Below the pieces are notes generated by a model. The model made no database searches and was not told the DNA's origin. It saw nothing but the letters and a program-made list of their open reading frames with translations. Below, piece by piece: positions 1 through 8,106 of a stretch of 64,000 bases of DNA; the first letter of the stretch is position 1; each line of letters starts with the position of its first letter. The position numbers were made by a program, and so were the translations under genes. This stretch comes from Herbiconiux flava (GTDB lineage Bacteria; Actinomycetota; Actinomycetes; Actinomycetales; Microbacteriaceae), in NCBI RefSeq assembly GCF_013409865.1, contig NZ_JACCBM010000001.1:2666001-2730000 (forward strand). Reading direction: 5' to 3'.

Positions 1-540
1 AACATCTGGCTCCCCGACCGAGACTCCTCGCGCACGCCCATGCAGTGGACGCCCGACCGCAACGCGGGCTTCTCCACCGCCGACCCCGGCAAGCTGTTCC
101 TCCCGGTCGTGCAGTCGCTGGTCTACAACTACACGCTCGTGAACGTGGAGTCGCAGCTGGCGCAGTCGCGCTCGCTCGTGCACTGGGTGCGGAACGTCAT
201 CCACGTGCGGAAGGCCCACCCCACGTTCGGGCTCGGCACGATGGAGGTGCTCGAGAGCGACCACGAGTCGGTGCTCGCGTTCGTGCGCTCCTATTCGGGC
301 ACGAACGACTACTTCGGCGACGGCCCGGAGGACGTGCTCTGCGTCTTCAGCTTCTCGCACAACCCGGTCTCGGCGACGATCACGGCCCCGCAGTTCGCGG
401 GCCGGCGGCTGTTCGACCTGTTCGGGCGGGCCGAGTTCCCGGCCTTCGACGAGAACGGCACGGTGACGCTGACCTTCGGCACCCAGGCGTTCTACTGGCT
501 GCACGTGCGCCAGACGCCCGAGCAGCAGGAGCTGCGCTAG
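1..540 (+). CDS. treS: Trehalose synthase / maltose alpha-D-glucosyltransferase, 3' part only
   Basis: Open from the first base of the window, so only the last 179 codons are present. The segment starts NIWLPDRDSSRTPMQW and continues DRNAGFS, which matches the end of the GH13 barrel of TreS, followed by the all-beta C-terminal domain (about residues 90-175). The catalytic Asp/Glu residues lie upstream, outside the window. TreS interconverts maltose and trehalose in the cytoplasm; in actinobacteria it feeds maltose, via a maltokinase, into the GlgE alpha-glucan pathway. The glgM/glgC pair 2-4 kb downstream fits that role. TreS is preferred over other GH13 enzymes because of the RTPMQW and HPTFGLGT segments, which resemble mycobacterial TreS. 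Confidence 0.88.
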   Translation, partial: NIWLPDRDSSRTPMQWTPDRNAGFSTADPGKLFLPVVQSLVYNYTLVNVESQLAQSRSLVHWVRNVIHVRKAHPTFGLGTMEVLESDHESVLAFVRSYSGTNDYFGDGPEDVLCVFSFSHNPVSATITAPQFAGRRLFDLFGRAEFPAFDENGTVTLTFGTQAFYWLHVRQTPEQQELR

Positions 541-559
541 CGACTCGGCTAATGCGGGT

Positions 560-598
560 CGCGCCGTGCGGGGCGCGGCCCGGGGTGTCGGTCCCCGG
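560..598 (+). terminator. Two tandem GC hairpins after treS
   Basis: Stem 560-565 pairs with 572-577, and CCGGGG 580-585 pairs with CCCCGG 593-598. No T tract follows. They lie between the treS stop and the exonuclease promoter, so they probably end treS transcription. Confidence 0.4.
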
Positions 599-601
599 CG
601 G

Positions 602-623
602 TGTCGGTGGTGGCGGGCAGACT
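602..623 (+). promoter_or_regulatory. Predicted PafBC-type (RecA-NDp) promoter of the exonuclease gene
   Basis: TGTCGGTGG at 602-610, 7 bases, CAGACT (a TANNNT-like -10 with C for T) at 618-623, then 6 bases to the ATG at 630. The geometry is identical to that in front of uvrA, uvrB, the DUF885 gene and polA in this window. The motif resembles the mycobacterial TTGTCRGTGG...TANNNT element recognised by PafBC. The -10 is the weakest of the five. Confidence 0.6.
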
Positions 624-629
624 GAGGGC

Positions 630-1418
630 ATGACGATCGTCGAGGTGCCCCTGTTCGAGTTCGACACCCTGGTCGATCCTGCCGTCGACGAGGTTCCGGA
701 TGCACGGCTCACCGCTCCTCTACCCGCCTGGGCCGCGCGGCTCGCCGTCTTCGACCTCGAGACCACCGGCATCGACGTCGACACGAGTCGCGTCGTCACC
801 GCGAACGTCACCCTGCTCGACGATGCCGGAGCGCCCGCCCGCCGCCACGACTGGCTGGCCGACCCCGGGGTCGAGATCCCCGAGCAGGCCACGGCCGTGC
901 ACGGCGTCACCACCGAGCGCGCCCGGGCCGAGGGCCGCCCGGCCGCCGAGGTCGTCGGCGAGATCGTGGCCGCCCTCCGCGCCGCCTTCGACGACGGCTA
1001 CTCGCTCGTCGTCTACAACGCCCCCTACGACCTGACCCTGCTGCACCGCGAGGCCCTCCGCCACGGCGTCGCCCCGCTCGAGGGCCCCCTGCCCGTGGTC
1101 GACCCGCTGGTCATCGACAAGCAGATCGACCGCTACCGCAAGGGCAAGCGCACGCTCACGGCCTCCGCCGAGCACTACGGCGTCTCGCTCACCGACGCGC
1201 ACGACGCGGGTGCCGACGCCATCGCGGCCGGTCTCGTCGCCCGTGCGATCGCGGTGCAGTACTCGGCCGAGCTCGACCTGTCCCCCACTGAGCTGCACGA
1301 GCAGCAAATCGCCTGGCACGACGCCCAGTGCGACTCCTTCGAGGACTACATGCGGCGCGTGCGCGACCCCTCCTTCACCGCGCGGCGCGGCTGGCCCGAG
1401 GTGCCGCTCCGGGCCTGA
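630..1418 (+). CDS. DEDDh-family 3'-5' exonuclease (DnaQ/epsilon-like)
   Basis: 262 aa, ATG start; the longer upstream frame has no coding character before 630. A 30-residue N-terminal extension precedes the exonuclease fold. ExoI motif FDLETTG supplies D42 and E44, ExoII is VVYNAPYDLTLL, and ExoIII is DAHDAGAD with His and Asp five residues apart, so all DEDDh metal ligands are present. The family removes nucleotides from 3' ends of DNA, or of RNA in some members. It is a free-standing exonuclease domain with no polymerase or helicase partner. The start lies 6 bases after a predicted -10 of a PafBC-type promoter, so I infer DNA-damage induction. The exact substrate cannot be told from sequence. 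Confidence 0.9.
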   Translation: MTIVEVPLFEFDTLVDPAVDEVPDARLTAPLPAWAARLAVFDLETTGIDVDTSRVVTANVTLLDDAGAPARRHDWLADPGVEIPEQATAVHGVTTERARAEGRPAAEVVGEIVAALRAAFDDGYSLVVYNAPYDLTLLHREALRHGVAPLEGPLPVVDPLVIDKQIDRYRKGKRTLTASAEHYGVSLTDAHDAGADAIAAGLVARAIAVQYSAELDLSPTELHEQQIAWHDAQCDSFEDYMRRVRDPSFTARRGWPEVPLRA

Positions 1419-1468
1419 GGCCGCCGCCGGGCATCCGTCGCCCGCCGGGCCAGCCGCCCCGAACACGA

Positions 1469-1502
1469 AGAACCCCCGCCGACCGGAGTCGACGGGGGTT
1501 CT
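1469..1502. terminator. Bidirectional hairpin between exonuclease and rpmE2
   Basis: AGAACCCCCG at 1469-1478 pairs with CGGGGGTTCT at 1493-1502, extended by four more base pairs past one mismatch. On the minus strand it is followed by a T-rich stretch (TTCTTCGTGTT), so it should end rpmE2 transcription; it can also serve the convergent exonuclease gene. Confidence 0.75.
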
Positions 1503-1522
1503 GACGTTCTGGAGGCTGCAGC

Positions 1523-1783
1523 CTACTTGCTGCCGCCGCCGAAGCCCTTGTAGCGGTTGTTGAACTTCTCGACGCGGCCGGCCGAGTCCATGATGCGCTG
1601 CTTGCCCGTGTAGAACGGGTGCGACTCCGACGAGATCTCGACGTCGATGACGGGGTAGGTGTTGCCATCCTCCCACTCGATCGTCTTCGACGACGACACG
1701 GTCGAGCGGGTGAGGAAGGTCGCACCGGAGGCGAGGTCGCGGAAGACCACTGCTTCGTACGTGGGGTGGGTGTCAGTCTTCAT
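1523..1783 (-). CDS. rpmE2: 50S ribosomal protein L31, type B
   Basis: 86 aa, full length. It begins [20 protein letters not shown] and ends [14 protein letters not shown], typical of type B L31. It has no Cys residues, so it is the zinc-free (C-minus) form, which in several bacteria replaces the zinc-binding L31 when zinc is scarce. AAGGA lies 7 bases before the ATG. A possible -10 (TAAACT) sits on the minus strand at 1865-1870. I see no palindromic Zur-box-like sequence in the 110-base upstream gap, so zinc control is not supported here. Monocistronic, ending at a strong hairpin. Confidence 0.95.
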   Translation of the reverse strand: MKTDTHPTYEAVVFRDLASGATFLTRSTVSSSKTIEWEDGNTYPVIDVEISSESHPFYTGKQRIMDSAGRVEKFNNRYKGFGGGSK

Positions 1784-1893
1784 TGTTGTGTCCTTGGTTC
1801 ACGGCGGTGGTTGAGAGTGAAGTCAGAGGCCCGCGGTTGCAGACAGCACCTGGGCCAGCTAGACAGTTTAGCAGACTGCGCGGTCGGGATCGA

Positions 1894-2676
1894 TCAGGCC
1901 GCGCGAGCGCTGTAGCGCCCGTCGGCCTCGGTGAGCTCGATCGGCAGGCCGAAGGCGGTCTCGAGGTTCTGGGCGTTCAGCACCTCGCCGAGCGGCCCCG
2001 TCGCGACGATGCCGTCGCGGCCGAGAAGCAGGGCGTGGGTGAAGCCGCGCGGGATCTCTTCGACGTGGTGGGTGACCATCACGATCGCGGGCGCCTCAGG
2101 AGCGGAGGCGTAGCCGCCGAGCAGCTGCAGCAGCTCCTCGCGGGCGCCGAGGTCGAGGCTCGCGGCCGGCTCGTCGAGCAGCAGCAGCTCGGGGTCGGTC
2201 ATCACCGAGCGGGCGATCTGCACGCGCTTCTGCTCGCCGTCGCTGAGCGAGCCGAACAGGCGCTCGGCGAGGTGGTCGAGCTTCCACTCGTTCAGCACGC
2301 GCTGGGCGCGGCGGAGGTCGATGTCCTCATAGGACTCGTTCCAGCGTCCCGTGACCGAGTAGGCCGCGGTGAGCACGACGTTCAGCACGGTCTCGTTGGC
2401 CGGGAAACGACGCGCCATCGCGCTCGAGGCGAAACCCACCCGGGGACGGAGCTCGAACAGGTCGACCTCGCCGAGCGTGCCCTCGAGCACCTGCACGGTG
2501 CCCTCGGAGGGGTGGTTCATCGCCGCGGCGATCTGCAGCAGCGTGGTCTTGCCGGCGCCGTTCGGCCCGAGCACCACCCAGCGCTGATCGCCGTCGACTT
2601 TCCAGTTCACGCCGCTGAGGATCTGATTCCCATCGCGGACAACCGAAACGTCTTCGAAATCGAGCACTGTGGGCAT
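1894..2676 (-). CDS. ABC transporter ATP-binding protein without a local permease
   Basis: 260 aa. Walker A GPNGAGKTT (about residue 38), signature LSDGEQKR, Walker B LLLLDEPAASLD, and H-loop THHVEEIP make a complete nucleotide-binding domain. The MVTHHVEEIPRGFTHALLL stretch and insertions resemble the PhrA/YlmA group of single-NBD ABC proteins often annotated as iron or molybdate ATPases; this subgroup assignment is tentative. No membrane or binding protein gene lies nearby, so either the partner is encoded elsewhere or the protein has a non-transport role. The start is chosen because TAGGCT (-10) lies exactly 6 bases upstream of the ATG, which suggests a leaderless mRNA. Confidence 0.85.
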   Translation of the reverse strand: MPTVLDFEDVSVVRDGNQILSGVNWKVDGDQRWVVLGPNGAGKTTLLQIAAAMNHPSEGTVQVLEGTLGEVDLFELRPRVGFASSAMARRFPANETVLNVVLTAAYSVTGRWNESYEDIDLRRAQRVLNEWKLDHLAERLFGSLSDGEQKRVQIARSVMTDPELLLLDEPAASLDLGAREELLQLLGGYASAPEAPAIVMVTHHVEEIPRGFTHALLLGRDGIVATGPLGEVLNAQNLETAFGLPIELTEADGRYSARAA

Positions 2677-2682
2677 GCTCCA

Positions 2683-2688
2683 AGCCTA
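2683..2688 (-). promoter_or_regulatory. -10 element of the ABC ATPase gene (leaderless)
   Basis: TAGGCT on the minus strand, 6 bases before the ATG at 2676, inside the 27-base gap after the glgM stop. No clear -35. The spacing predicts transcription starting at or next to the A of the start codon. Confidence 0.4.
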
Positions 2689-2703
2689 CCCAGCGACAGC
2701 CGT

Positions 2704-3888
2704 CTAATTGACCAATGAGCGATAGATGTCGGCGGTCTGGGAGGCGATCGCGCCCCAGCTGAACTCGGCCTCGGCGCGAGCCCGGCCGGCCTCCCCCATC
2801 GCCTTCGCCCGCGCCGGGTCGGAGACGACCTCGGTCAGGGCGCGCGCCAGGTCGGCGACGAAGCGGTCGGGGTCGGTGGGGGTGCCGGTGCCGTCCTGCA
2901 GCTGGTCGATCGGCACCAGCAGCCCGGTGACGCCGTCGTCGACGACCTCGGGGATGCCGCCGGTGGCCGTGCCCACCACGGGCAGGCCGCAGGCCATCGC
3001 CTCGAGGTTCACGATGCCGAGCGGCTCGTAGACGCTCGGGCAGACGAACACGGTCGCGGCAGTGAGGATCGCGGTCAGTGCGGGCTGGGGCAGGATCTCG
3101 TCGATCCAGACGATGCCCGAGCGTGTCTCCTGCAGTGCGCGCACGGCACTCGACACCTCCTCGAGGATGGCCGGGGTGTCAGGCGCGCCGGCGCAGAGCA
3201 CCACCTGCACCTCGGCCGGCAGCAGTGCGAGCGCGCGCAGCAGGTACGGCAGGCCCTTCTGCCGCGTGATCCGGCCGACGAAGACCACCGTGGGGCGGTC
3301 GGGGTCGATGCCGTGCTCGGCGAGCACCTCGGTGTCGTGGTTCGGCTTCCAGCGCTCGAGGTCGATGCCGTTGTAGACCGTCACGACGCGGGACTCGTCG
3401 ATCGCGGGGTACGAGCGCAGGATGTCGCGGCGCATGCCGTTCGAGACGGCGATCACCGCATCCGCCGACTCGAACGCCGTCTTCTCGATCAGGGAGGAGA
3501 TGCGGTAGCCGCCGCCGAGCTGCTCGGCCTTCCAGGGGCGCAGCGGCTCGAGCGAGTGGGCGGTGACGACGTGCGGCACGTCGTGCAGCAGGGCCGCGAG
3601 GCGGCCGGCCGCGTGGGCGTACCAGGTGTGCGAGTGCACGAGGCTCGTGCCCGCGACCGCGTCGGCGATCTGCAGGTCGACGCCCAGGGTCGAGAGCGAT
3701 CCGTTGGCGTTCGCGAGCTCGGCGGGAACCCGGTAGGCGTAGACCTCGGGCTCGTCGCGCGGCGCCCCGAAGCAGCGCACGGCCACGTCGAGGTGGGCGC
3801 GCAGACCCTTGACGAGCTCGGCGACATGGACGCCGGCCCCTCCGTAGATCTCGGGCGGATACTCCTTGGTGATCACATCGACTCGCAT
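2704..3888 (-). CDS. glgM: GT4 glycosyltransferase GlgM/GlgA (alpha-maltose-1-phosphate / glycogen synthase)
   Basis: 394 aa, the short actinobacterial GT4 form (classical GT5 GlgA is longer, near 480 aa). N-terminal [23 protein letters not shown]-terminal Rossmann domain with [15 protein letters not shown] and the E-x7-E type motif in [18 protein letters not shown]. In mycobacteria the orthologue (Rv1212c) uses ADP-glucose to make maltose-1-phosphate for GlgE; older annotation calls it glycogen synthase GlgA. It diverges from glgC, which makes ADP-glucose, with a 48-base gap. With treS nearby, the GlgM role is favoured. A -10 (TACGGT) lies 6 bases from the ATG. Confidence 0.9.
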   Translation of the reverse strand: MRVDVITKEYPPEIYGGAGVHVAELVKGLRAHLDVAVRCFGAPRDEPEVYAYRVPAELANANGSLSTLGVDLQIADAVAGTSLVHSHTWYAHAAGRLAALLHDVPHVVTAHSLEPLRPWKAEQLGGGYRISSLIEKTAFESADAVIAVSNGMRRDILRSYPAIDESRVVTVYNGIDLERWKPNHDTEVLAEHGIDPDRPTVVFVGRITRQKGLPYLLRALALLPAEVQVVLCAGAPDTPAILEEVSSAVRALQETRSGIVWIDEILPQPALTAILTAATVFVCPSVYEPLGIVNLEAMACGLPVVGTATGGIPEVVDDGVTGLLVPIDQLQDGTGTPTDPDRFVADLARALTEVVSDPARAKAMGEAGRARAEAEFSWGAIASQTADIYRSLVN

Positions 3889-3894
3889 AGTCGA

Positions 3895-3900
3895 ACCGTA
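3895..3900 (-). promoter_or_regulatory. -10 element of glgM (leaderless)
   Basis: TACGGT on the minus strand, 6 bases before the glgM ATG. It shares the 48-base divergent gap with the glgC promoter, so the two glucan genes could be co-regulated. Confidence 0.4.
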
Positions 3901-3923
3901 GTACGCCTGCGACGAAACCTCAG

Positions 3924-3929
3924 TAGGGT
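3924..3929 (+). promoter_or_regulatory. -10 element of glgC (near-leaderless)
   Basis: TAGGGT, 7 bases before the glgC ATG at 3937. There is no purine-rich ribosome-binding site between it and the ATG, which supports a leaderless transcript. Confidence 0.4.
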
Positions 3930-3936
3930 TTGTCCC

Positions 3937-5181
3937 ATGGCACCATCAAAGAAGATCTTCGGCATCGTCCTCGCCGGTGGCGAGGGCAAGCGTCTCATGC
4001 CCCTCACCGCCGACCGGGCCAAGCCCGGCGTGCCCTTCGGCGGCGGCTACCGGCTGATCGACTTCGCCCTGTCGAACCTCGTGAACTCAGGCCTGCGTCA
4101 GATCGTCGTGCTGACGCAGTACAAATCGCACTCGCTCGACCGTCATGTGTCGCAGACCTGGCATCTCGACGGCCTGCTGAACTCCTACATCGCGTCGGTG
4201 CCGGCGCAGCAGCGGCTCGGCAAGCGCTGGTTCAGCGGCTCGGCCGACGCCATCCTGCAGTCGCTCAACCTGATCCGCGACGAGAACCCCGACATCGTCG
4301 TCGTGGTCGGCGCCGACCACGTCTACCGCATGGACTTCGGGCAGATGATCCAGGCGCACATCGACTCGGGCGCGGGCGCCACGGTGGCCGCCATCCGTCA
4401 GCCGATCGAGCTGGCCGACCAGTTCGGCGTCATCCAGACCGACCCCGCGAACCCCATGCGCATCGGCGAGTTCCTCGAGAAGCCGAAGAACCCGGTAGGG
4501 CTCGACGACGCCCCGCACGAGGTGCTCGCCTCGATGGGCAACTACGTCTTCGACGCCGACCAGCTGATCGACGCCGTCATCCGCGACGGCGAGCGGCCCG
4601 AGTCGAGCCACGACATGGGCGGCGACATCATCCCCGACTTCGTGGCACGCGGCAACGCGGCGGTCTACGACCTCAACCGCAACGAGGTGCCCGGCTCCAC
4701 CGACCGCGACCGCTACTACTGGCGCGACGTCGGAACGATCGAGTCGTTCTACGACGCCCACCAGGACCTCATCTCGGCCCTACCGGTGTTCAACCTCTAC
4801 AACGAGCGCTGGCCGATCTTCACCCAGCAGCTCAACTCGCCGCCGGCGAAGTTCGTGCGCGACTCCAAGGGCAACCCGGGCGTCACCGTCGAGTCGATCG
4901 TCTCGCTCGGCTGCCTCATCTCGGGCGCCCGCGTCGAGGGCAGCGTCGTCGGGCCGTGGACCACGGTCGACTCCGGCGCCCTCGTGCAGCAGTCCGTGCT
5001 CTTCGACCGCGTGCACGTCGAGCCGGATGCGGTGGTGCGGCGGGCGATCCTCGACAAGAACGTCGTCGTCACGGCCGGGGCCCAGATCGGCGTCGACCCC
5101 GAGCGCGACCGCGAGCGGGGCTTCACGGTCACCGACTCGGGCATCACCGTGGTGGGCAAGGGCGAGCGGGTGCTGCCCTAG
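3937..5181 (+). CDS. glgC: Glucose-1-phosphate adenylyltransferase
   Basis: 414 aa. It makes ADP-glucose from glucose-1-phosphate and ATP, the committed step of glucan synthesis. The nucleotidyltransferase motif [13 protein letters not shown] (about residues 12-24) with following [20 protein letters not shown], and the [16 protein letters not shown] segment, are diagnostic. A left-handed beta-helix domain follows (about 300-405). The start is the ATG giving MAPSKKIFG; the longer upstream frame overlaps divergent glgM and is not coding. It converges on serB across a hairpin. Family enzymes are allosterically controlled by glycolytic intermediates. Confidence 0.97.
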   Translation: MAPSKKIFGIVLAGGEGKRLMPLTADRAKPGVPFGGGYRLIDFALSNLVNSGLRQIVVLTQYKSHSLDRHVSQTWHLDGLLNSYIASVPAQQRLGKRWFSGSADAILQSLNLIRDENPDIVVVVGADHVYRMDFGQMIQAHIDSGAGATVAAIRQPIELADQFGVIQTDPANPMRIGEFLEKPKNPVGLDDAPHEVLASMGNYVFDADQLIDAVIRDGERPESSHDMGGDIIPDFVARGNAAVYDLNRNEVPGSTDRDRYYWRDVGTIESFYDAHQDLISALPVFNLYNERWPIFTQQLNSPPAKFVRDSKGNPGVTVESIVSLGCLISGARVEGSVVGPWTTVDSGALVQQSVLFDRVHVEPDAVVRRAILDKNVVVTAGAQIGVDPERDRERGFTVTDSGITVVGKGERVLP

Positions 5182-5189
5182 CAGGTCTC

Positions 5190-5219
5190 CGGATGCGCGG
5201 CTGAGCGGCCGCGCATCCG
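5190..5219. terminator. Hairpin between convergent glgC and serB
   Basis: CGGATGCGCGG at 5190-5200 pairs with CCGCGCATCCG at 5209-5219, a perfect 11-bp stem with an 8-base loop. No T tract on either side. It occupies almost the whole 42-base gap. Confidence 0.6.
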
Positions 5220-5223
5220 CCTG

Positions 5224-5862
5224 TCAGCTGCGGAGACCCACCAACGGCAGGAGCTGCGAGAGGTCGCGCCGGTCCATGATGACGTCGGCCTGCGCCCGAA
5301 CGACGGGCTTGGCGTCGAACGCCACCGACAGGCCGGCGATCTCCATCATGCGGAGGTCGTTCGCGCCGTCTCCCACCGCGACCGTGCGGGAGAGCGGGAT
5401 CACGCGGGCCTCGGCCCACTCGATCAGGGCGTCCGCCTTGCTCTGCGGGTCGACGATGGGGCCGCTCACCGCGCCCGTCAGCCGGCCGTCGGCCGAGTGC
5501 AGGCGGTTCGCCCGCCAGTGATCGAGGCCGAGGCGCTCGGCCAGCGGGTCGAGCAGCTCGTGGAAACCGCCCGAGACCACTCCCACCAGGCTGCCCTGCT
5601 CGTGCAGTCCGGCGATCATCGCCGGCACACCGTCGGTCACGACGATCTGCTCCCCGATCTCGCGGTAGCAGTCGGTGCTGAGGCCCTCGAGCAGCGCCAC
5701 CCGGGCGCGGAGGCTCTCGGCGAAGTCGAGTTCGCCGTGCATGGCCCGCTCGGTGATCGCCGCCACCTCGGTGTGCCGCCCCGCGCAGTCGGCGAGCATC
5801 TCGATCACCTCGTTCTCGATCAGGGTCGAGTCGACGTCGAGCACCACGAGGTGCGGTGTCAC
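5224..5862 (-). CDS. serB: Phosphoserine phosphatase
   Basis: 212 aa, a HAD-superfamily enzyme for the last step of serine synthesis. Motif I DVDSTLIE gives the nucleophile D9 and D11, motif II is VVSGGFHELL, and motif IV is GDGANDLRMM. It lacks the N-terminal ACT domain seen in mycobacterial SerB2, so it is the minimal form. It lies 2 bases downstream of fabG on the same strand, so the pair is probably co-transcribed although the functions are unrelated. Confidence 0.93.
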   Translation of the reverse strand: MTPHLVVLDVDSTLIENEVIEMLADCAGRHTEVAAITERAMHGELDFAESLRARVALLEGLSTDCYREIGEQIVVTDGVPAMIAGLHEQGSLVGVVSGGFHELLDPLAERLGLDHWRANRLHSADGRLTGAVSGPIVDPQSKADALIEWAEARVIPLSRTVAVGDGANDLRMMEIAGLSVAFDAKPVVRAQADVIMDRRDLSQLLPLVGLRS

Positions 5863-5864
5863 GC

Positions 5865-6587
5865 TCAGTGCCCCATGCCGAGACCGCCATCGACCGGCAC
5901 GACGGCGCCGGTGATGTAGGCGGCGTCGTCGGAGGAGATCCAGGCGACGACCTTCGCGACCTCCGAGGCGGAGCCGTAGCGGCCGGCGGGGATCGACTTC
6001 TTGTACTCTGCCTGCTGGGCCTCGGGCAGCTCGGCGGTCATGTCGGTCTCGATGAAGCCGGGGGCGACGACGTTCGCGGTGATGCCGCGGGCGCCGAGCT
6101 CGCGCGAGATCGAGCGGGCGAAGCCCACGAGCGCGGCCTTCGAGGCGCTGTAGTTCGCCTGGCCGGGGCCGCCGTAGAGGCCGACGACGCTCGAGATCAG
6201 CACGATGCGGCCGAAACGGGCCTTCAGCATGCCCTTCGAGGCGCGCTTGACGACGCGGAAGGCACCCGTGAGGTTCGTGTCGACGACGCTGGTGAAGTCG
6301 TCCTCGCCCATCCGCATGAGCAGCATGTCCCGGGTGATGCCGGCGTTCGCCACGACGACCTCGACCGGGCCGAACTCGCTCTCGACCTCGCTGAACGCGG
6401 CGTCGATCGAGGCGGTGTCGGTGACGTCGCCCTTGACCGTGAGCGCTCCGGCCGGGCCGCCCTCCCCCGTGCGCGAGGTCACGGCGACGCGGTGGCCCTG
6501 GGCCACGAACTCCTCGGCGATGGCATAGCCGATGCCGCGGTTTCCGCCGGTGATGAGGACGGTTCGGGGGGTGGTGGCGGAAGTCAC
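5865..6587 (-). CDS. fabG: 3-oxoacyl-ACP reductase (short-chain dehydrogenase)
   Basis: 240 aa, classical SDR. The nucleotide-binding motif is TGGNRGIG (residues 13-20); NAG lies at 81-83; the catalytic tetrad is N105, S132/S133, Y146 and K150 (YSASK). The C-terminal VPVDGGLGMGH is typical of FabG/MabA. It reduces beta-ketoacyl-ACP with NADPH in fatty acid elongation. In mycobacteria fabG1 sits with inhA; here there is no inhA partner, and serB follows directly. Start is GTG (VTSATTPRTVLITGG). Another SDR reductase activity cannot be fully excluded. Confidence 0.87.
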   Translation of the reverse strand: MTSATTPRTVLITGGNRGIGYAIAEEFVAQGHRVAVTSRTGEGGPAGALTVKGDVTDTASIDAAFSEVESEFGPVEVVVANAGITRDMLLMRMGEDDFTSVVDTNLTGAFRVVKRASKGMLKARFGRIVLISSVVGLYGGPGQANYSASKAALVGFARSISRELGARGITANVVAPGFIETDMTAELPEAQQAEYKKSIPAGRYGSASEVAKVVAWISSDDAAYITGAVVPVDGGLGMGH

Positions 6588-6701
6588 GGAGAGCTGGTCC
6601 TCACGGGATGGGGCGGGGCAGGAGACGGCCGGCGAACCCGACGGGGCAATCGGCCGGATACCAGCTTAGAAGCAGTTGGGGAAGCGTAGGCTGAGGTGAC
6701 C

Positions 6702-6989
6702 ATGAAGAGCAGCCAGCAGTCCCTCACGAGCCTGCCGCCGTCACCCGATGCCGAGCGGCACGCCCGCATGGTCAAATACCTGATCACCATGTCGATCCGT
6801 GTGCTCTGCCTCGTGCTGATGCTGTTCGTGCACGGCTGGTGGCTGGCGGTCTGCGCCGCGGGGGCCATCCTGCTCCCCTACTTCGCGGTCGTGCTCGGCA
6901 ACGTCGGCACCTCCAACATCCAGCGCCACGAGCAGCCAACGGCGATCGAGGTGTACCGCCCGGTTCCCGGAGACGGGCCCCGGTCGTGA
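6702..6989 (+). CDS. DUF3099 small membrane protein
   Basis: 95 aa from ATG at 6702; an in-frame GTG at 6696 is an alternative start two codons earlier. The sequence KSSQQSLTSLPPSPDAERHARMVKYLITMSIR followed by two hydrophobic segments (about residues 24-62) matches the actinobacterial DUF3099 family of unknown function. It is the first gene of a tightly overlapping trio with a 67-aa protein (GTGA overlap) and SURF1, and so may be linked to cytochrome oxidase biogenesis; this is inference from context. Confidence 0.8.
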   Translation: MKSSQQSLTSLPPSPDAERHARMVKYLITMSIRVLCLVLMLFVHGWWLAVCAAGAILLPYFAVVLGNVGTSNIQRHEQPTAIEVYRPVPGDGPRS

Positions 6990-7192
6990 TCTCGCTCGGC
7001 CTCGAGCCCTCCCCCGAGGAGTGCTCGCGGGCGGGCTGCCGCGCTCGCGCCTCGCACCGGATCGAATGGCGCAACCCGCGCATCCATTCGGAAGACCGGC
7101 GCAAGGTGTGGCTCGCCTGCGACGAGCACGAGGAGTTCCTGCGGGAGTTCCTCGCGGCGCGGGACTTCCCGCTCGAGGTGGTGCCGGTATGA
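6986..7192 (+). CDS. Small conserved protein with Cys/His pairs, SURF1-linked
   Basis: 68 codons including GTG start and stop. It overlaps the DUF3099 gene by 4 bases (GTGA) and the SURF1 gene by 4 bases (ATGA), so it is translationally coupled on both sides. The protein has a CSRAGC pair (residues 12-17) and a later C-x-E-H (CDEHEEFL), a pattern that could bind one zinc. I do not know a defined function for this family; homologues are commonly found beside SURF1 in actinobacteria, as far as I recall. Confidence 0.75.
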   Translation: MISLGLEPSPEECSRAGCRARASHRIEWRNPRIHSEDRRKVWLACDEHEEFLREFLAARDFPLEVVPV

Positions 7193-8106
7193 CCGGCTGG
7201 CACTTCCTGCTCTCGCGGCGCTGGGCCGGCTACCTCGCCCTCACCGTCGTGTTCGCGCTCGTCTGCGTGATGCTCGCGATGTGGCAGCTGGCGCGCCGCG
7301 ACGAGGCGGTGGCCGAGATCAACCGGGTCGAGACGAACTTCGACGCCTCCCCCACGCCGCTGACGTCGGTGCTTCCTGAGCTCGACTCCTACGACGCGTC
7401 AGAGGAGTGGCTGACCGTGTCGATGACGGGCGAGTACCTCGTCGACGACCAGCTGCTGGTGCGCAACCGGCCGCTGGGAGGCGACGTCGGCTTCGACGTG
7501 CTGGTGCCGTTGCGGCTGGCGAACGGCGACGTGTTCGTCGTCGACCGGGGCTGGGTGCCGACCGGGCAGACGCAGGACGTGCCCGACGTGGTGCCGGCGG
7601 CGCCCACGGGCACCGTCACGGTCGTCGCGCGGCTCAAGGCCGGGGAGCCCGAGCTCGCGGGCCGCGGGGCCGTGCCCGGCCAGATCGCGACGATCGAGCT
7701 GCCGCGCATCGCCGACGAGGTCGGTCTGCCGACCTACACGGGCGCGTACGGGCTGATGGCGTCGGAGGACCCGGCGCCCGCCTCGCGCCCGATGGCCATG
7801 CCGAAGCCGACGCCCGACGAGGGCGCCCACCTGTCATACACGTTCCAGTGGTTCTGCTTCGGGCTGCTCGGCTTCGTGGGCCTCGGTTACATCGTGCGGC
7901 AGGAGTTCCGGCGGCTGAACGAGGACGACCCCGAGGAGCAGGAGCGGGCCGCCGAGCGCGAGCGCCGGCGGGCCGCGAAGCGCAGCGACGCCGACGTCGA
8001 GGACGAGATCCTCGATTCGCGCGCTGGAGCTGAAAGTGACGATCCAGTGGATCGTCACCGCGACGCCAGCGCCGACGAAGCTGCGCTTCGTCGGTCGAAC
8101 AACTAG
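7189..8106 (+). CDS. SURF1-family cytochrome oxidase assembly protein
   Basis: 305 aa. A first transmembrane helix (about 12-32, YLALTVVFALVCVMLAMWQL with WQL motif), an extracytoplasmic domain containing VDRGWVPTG (about 126-134), and a second helix (about 222-242) reproduce the SURF1 layout. SURF1 helps insert heme into the aa3-type oxidase; the heme A genes ctaB and ctaA lie 8-9 kb downstream. After the second helix comes a charged, probably disordered tail of about 60 residues. The last 70 bases of the gene form two perfect hairpins, listed separately. Its stop overlaps that of the convergent ABC-F gene by 4 bases. Confidence 0.9.
   Translation: MTGWHFLLSRRWAGYLALTVVFALVCVMLAMWQLARRDEAVAEINRVETNFDASPTPLTSVLPELDSYDASEEWLTVSMTGEYLVDDQLLVRNRPLGGDVGFDVLVPLRLANGDVFVVDRGWVPTGQTQDVPDVVPAAPTGTVTVVARLKAGEPELAGRGAVPGQIATIELPRIADEVGLPTYTGAYGLMASEDPAPASRPMAMPKPTPDEGAHLSYTFQWFCFGLLGFVGLGYIVRQEFRRLNEDDPEEQERAAERERRRAAKRSDADVEDEILDSRAGAESDDPVDRHRDASADEAALRRSNN
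8036..8094. repeat. Two perfect inverted repeats in the SURF1 3' end
   Basis: GTGACGATCC 8036-8045 pairs with GGATCGTCAC 8049-8058 (3-base loop), and CCGACGAAG 8072-8080 pairs with CTTCGTCGG 8086-8094 (5-base loop). They lie inside the coding region, just before the overlapping stops of two convergent genes. They could act as a bidirectional terminator embedded in coding sequence. Confidence 0.7.

Noticed and set aside
1784..1893. Possible Zur box upstream of rpmE2, expected for a zinc-free L31 paralogue.
   Set aside because: No palindromic AT-rich operator is visible in the gap.
5322..5330. CCACCGACA, the complement of TGTCGGTGG.
   Set aside because: It is inside serB coding sequence, with no -10 or start codon at the right distance.
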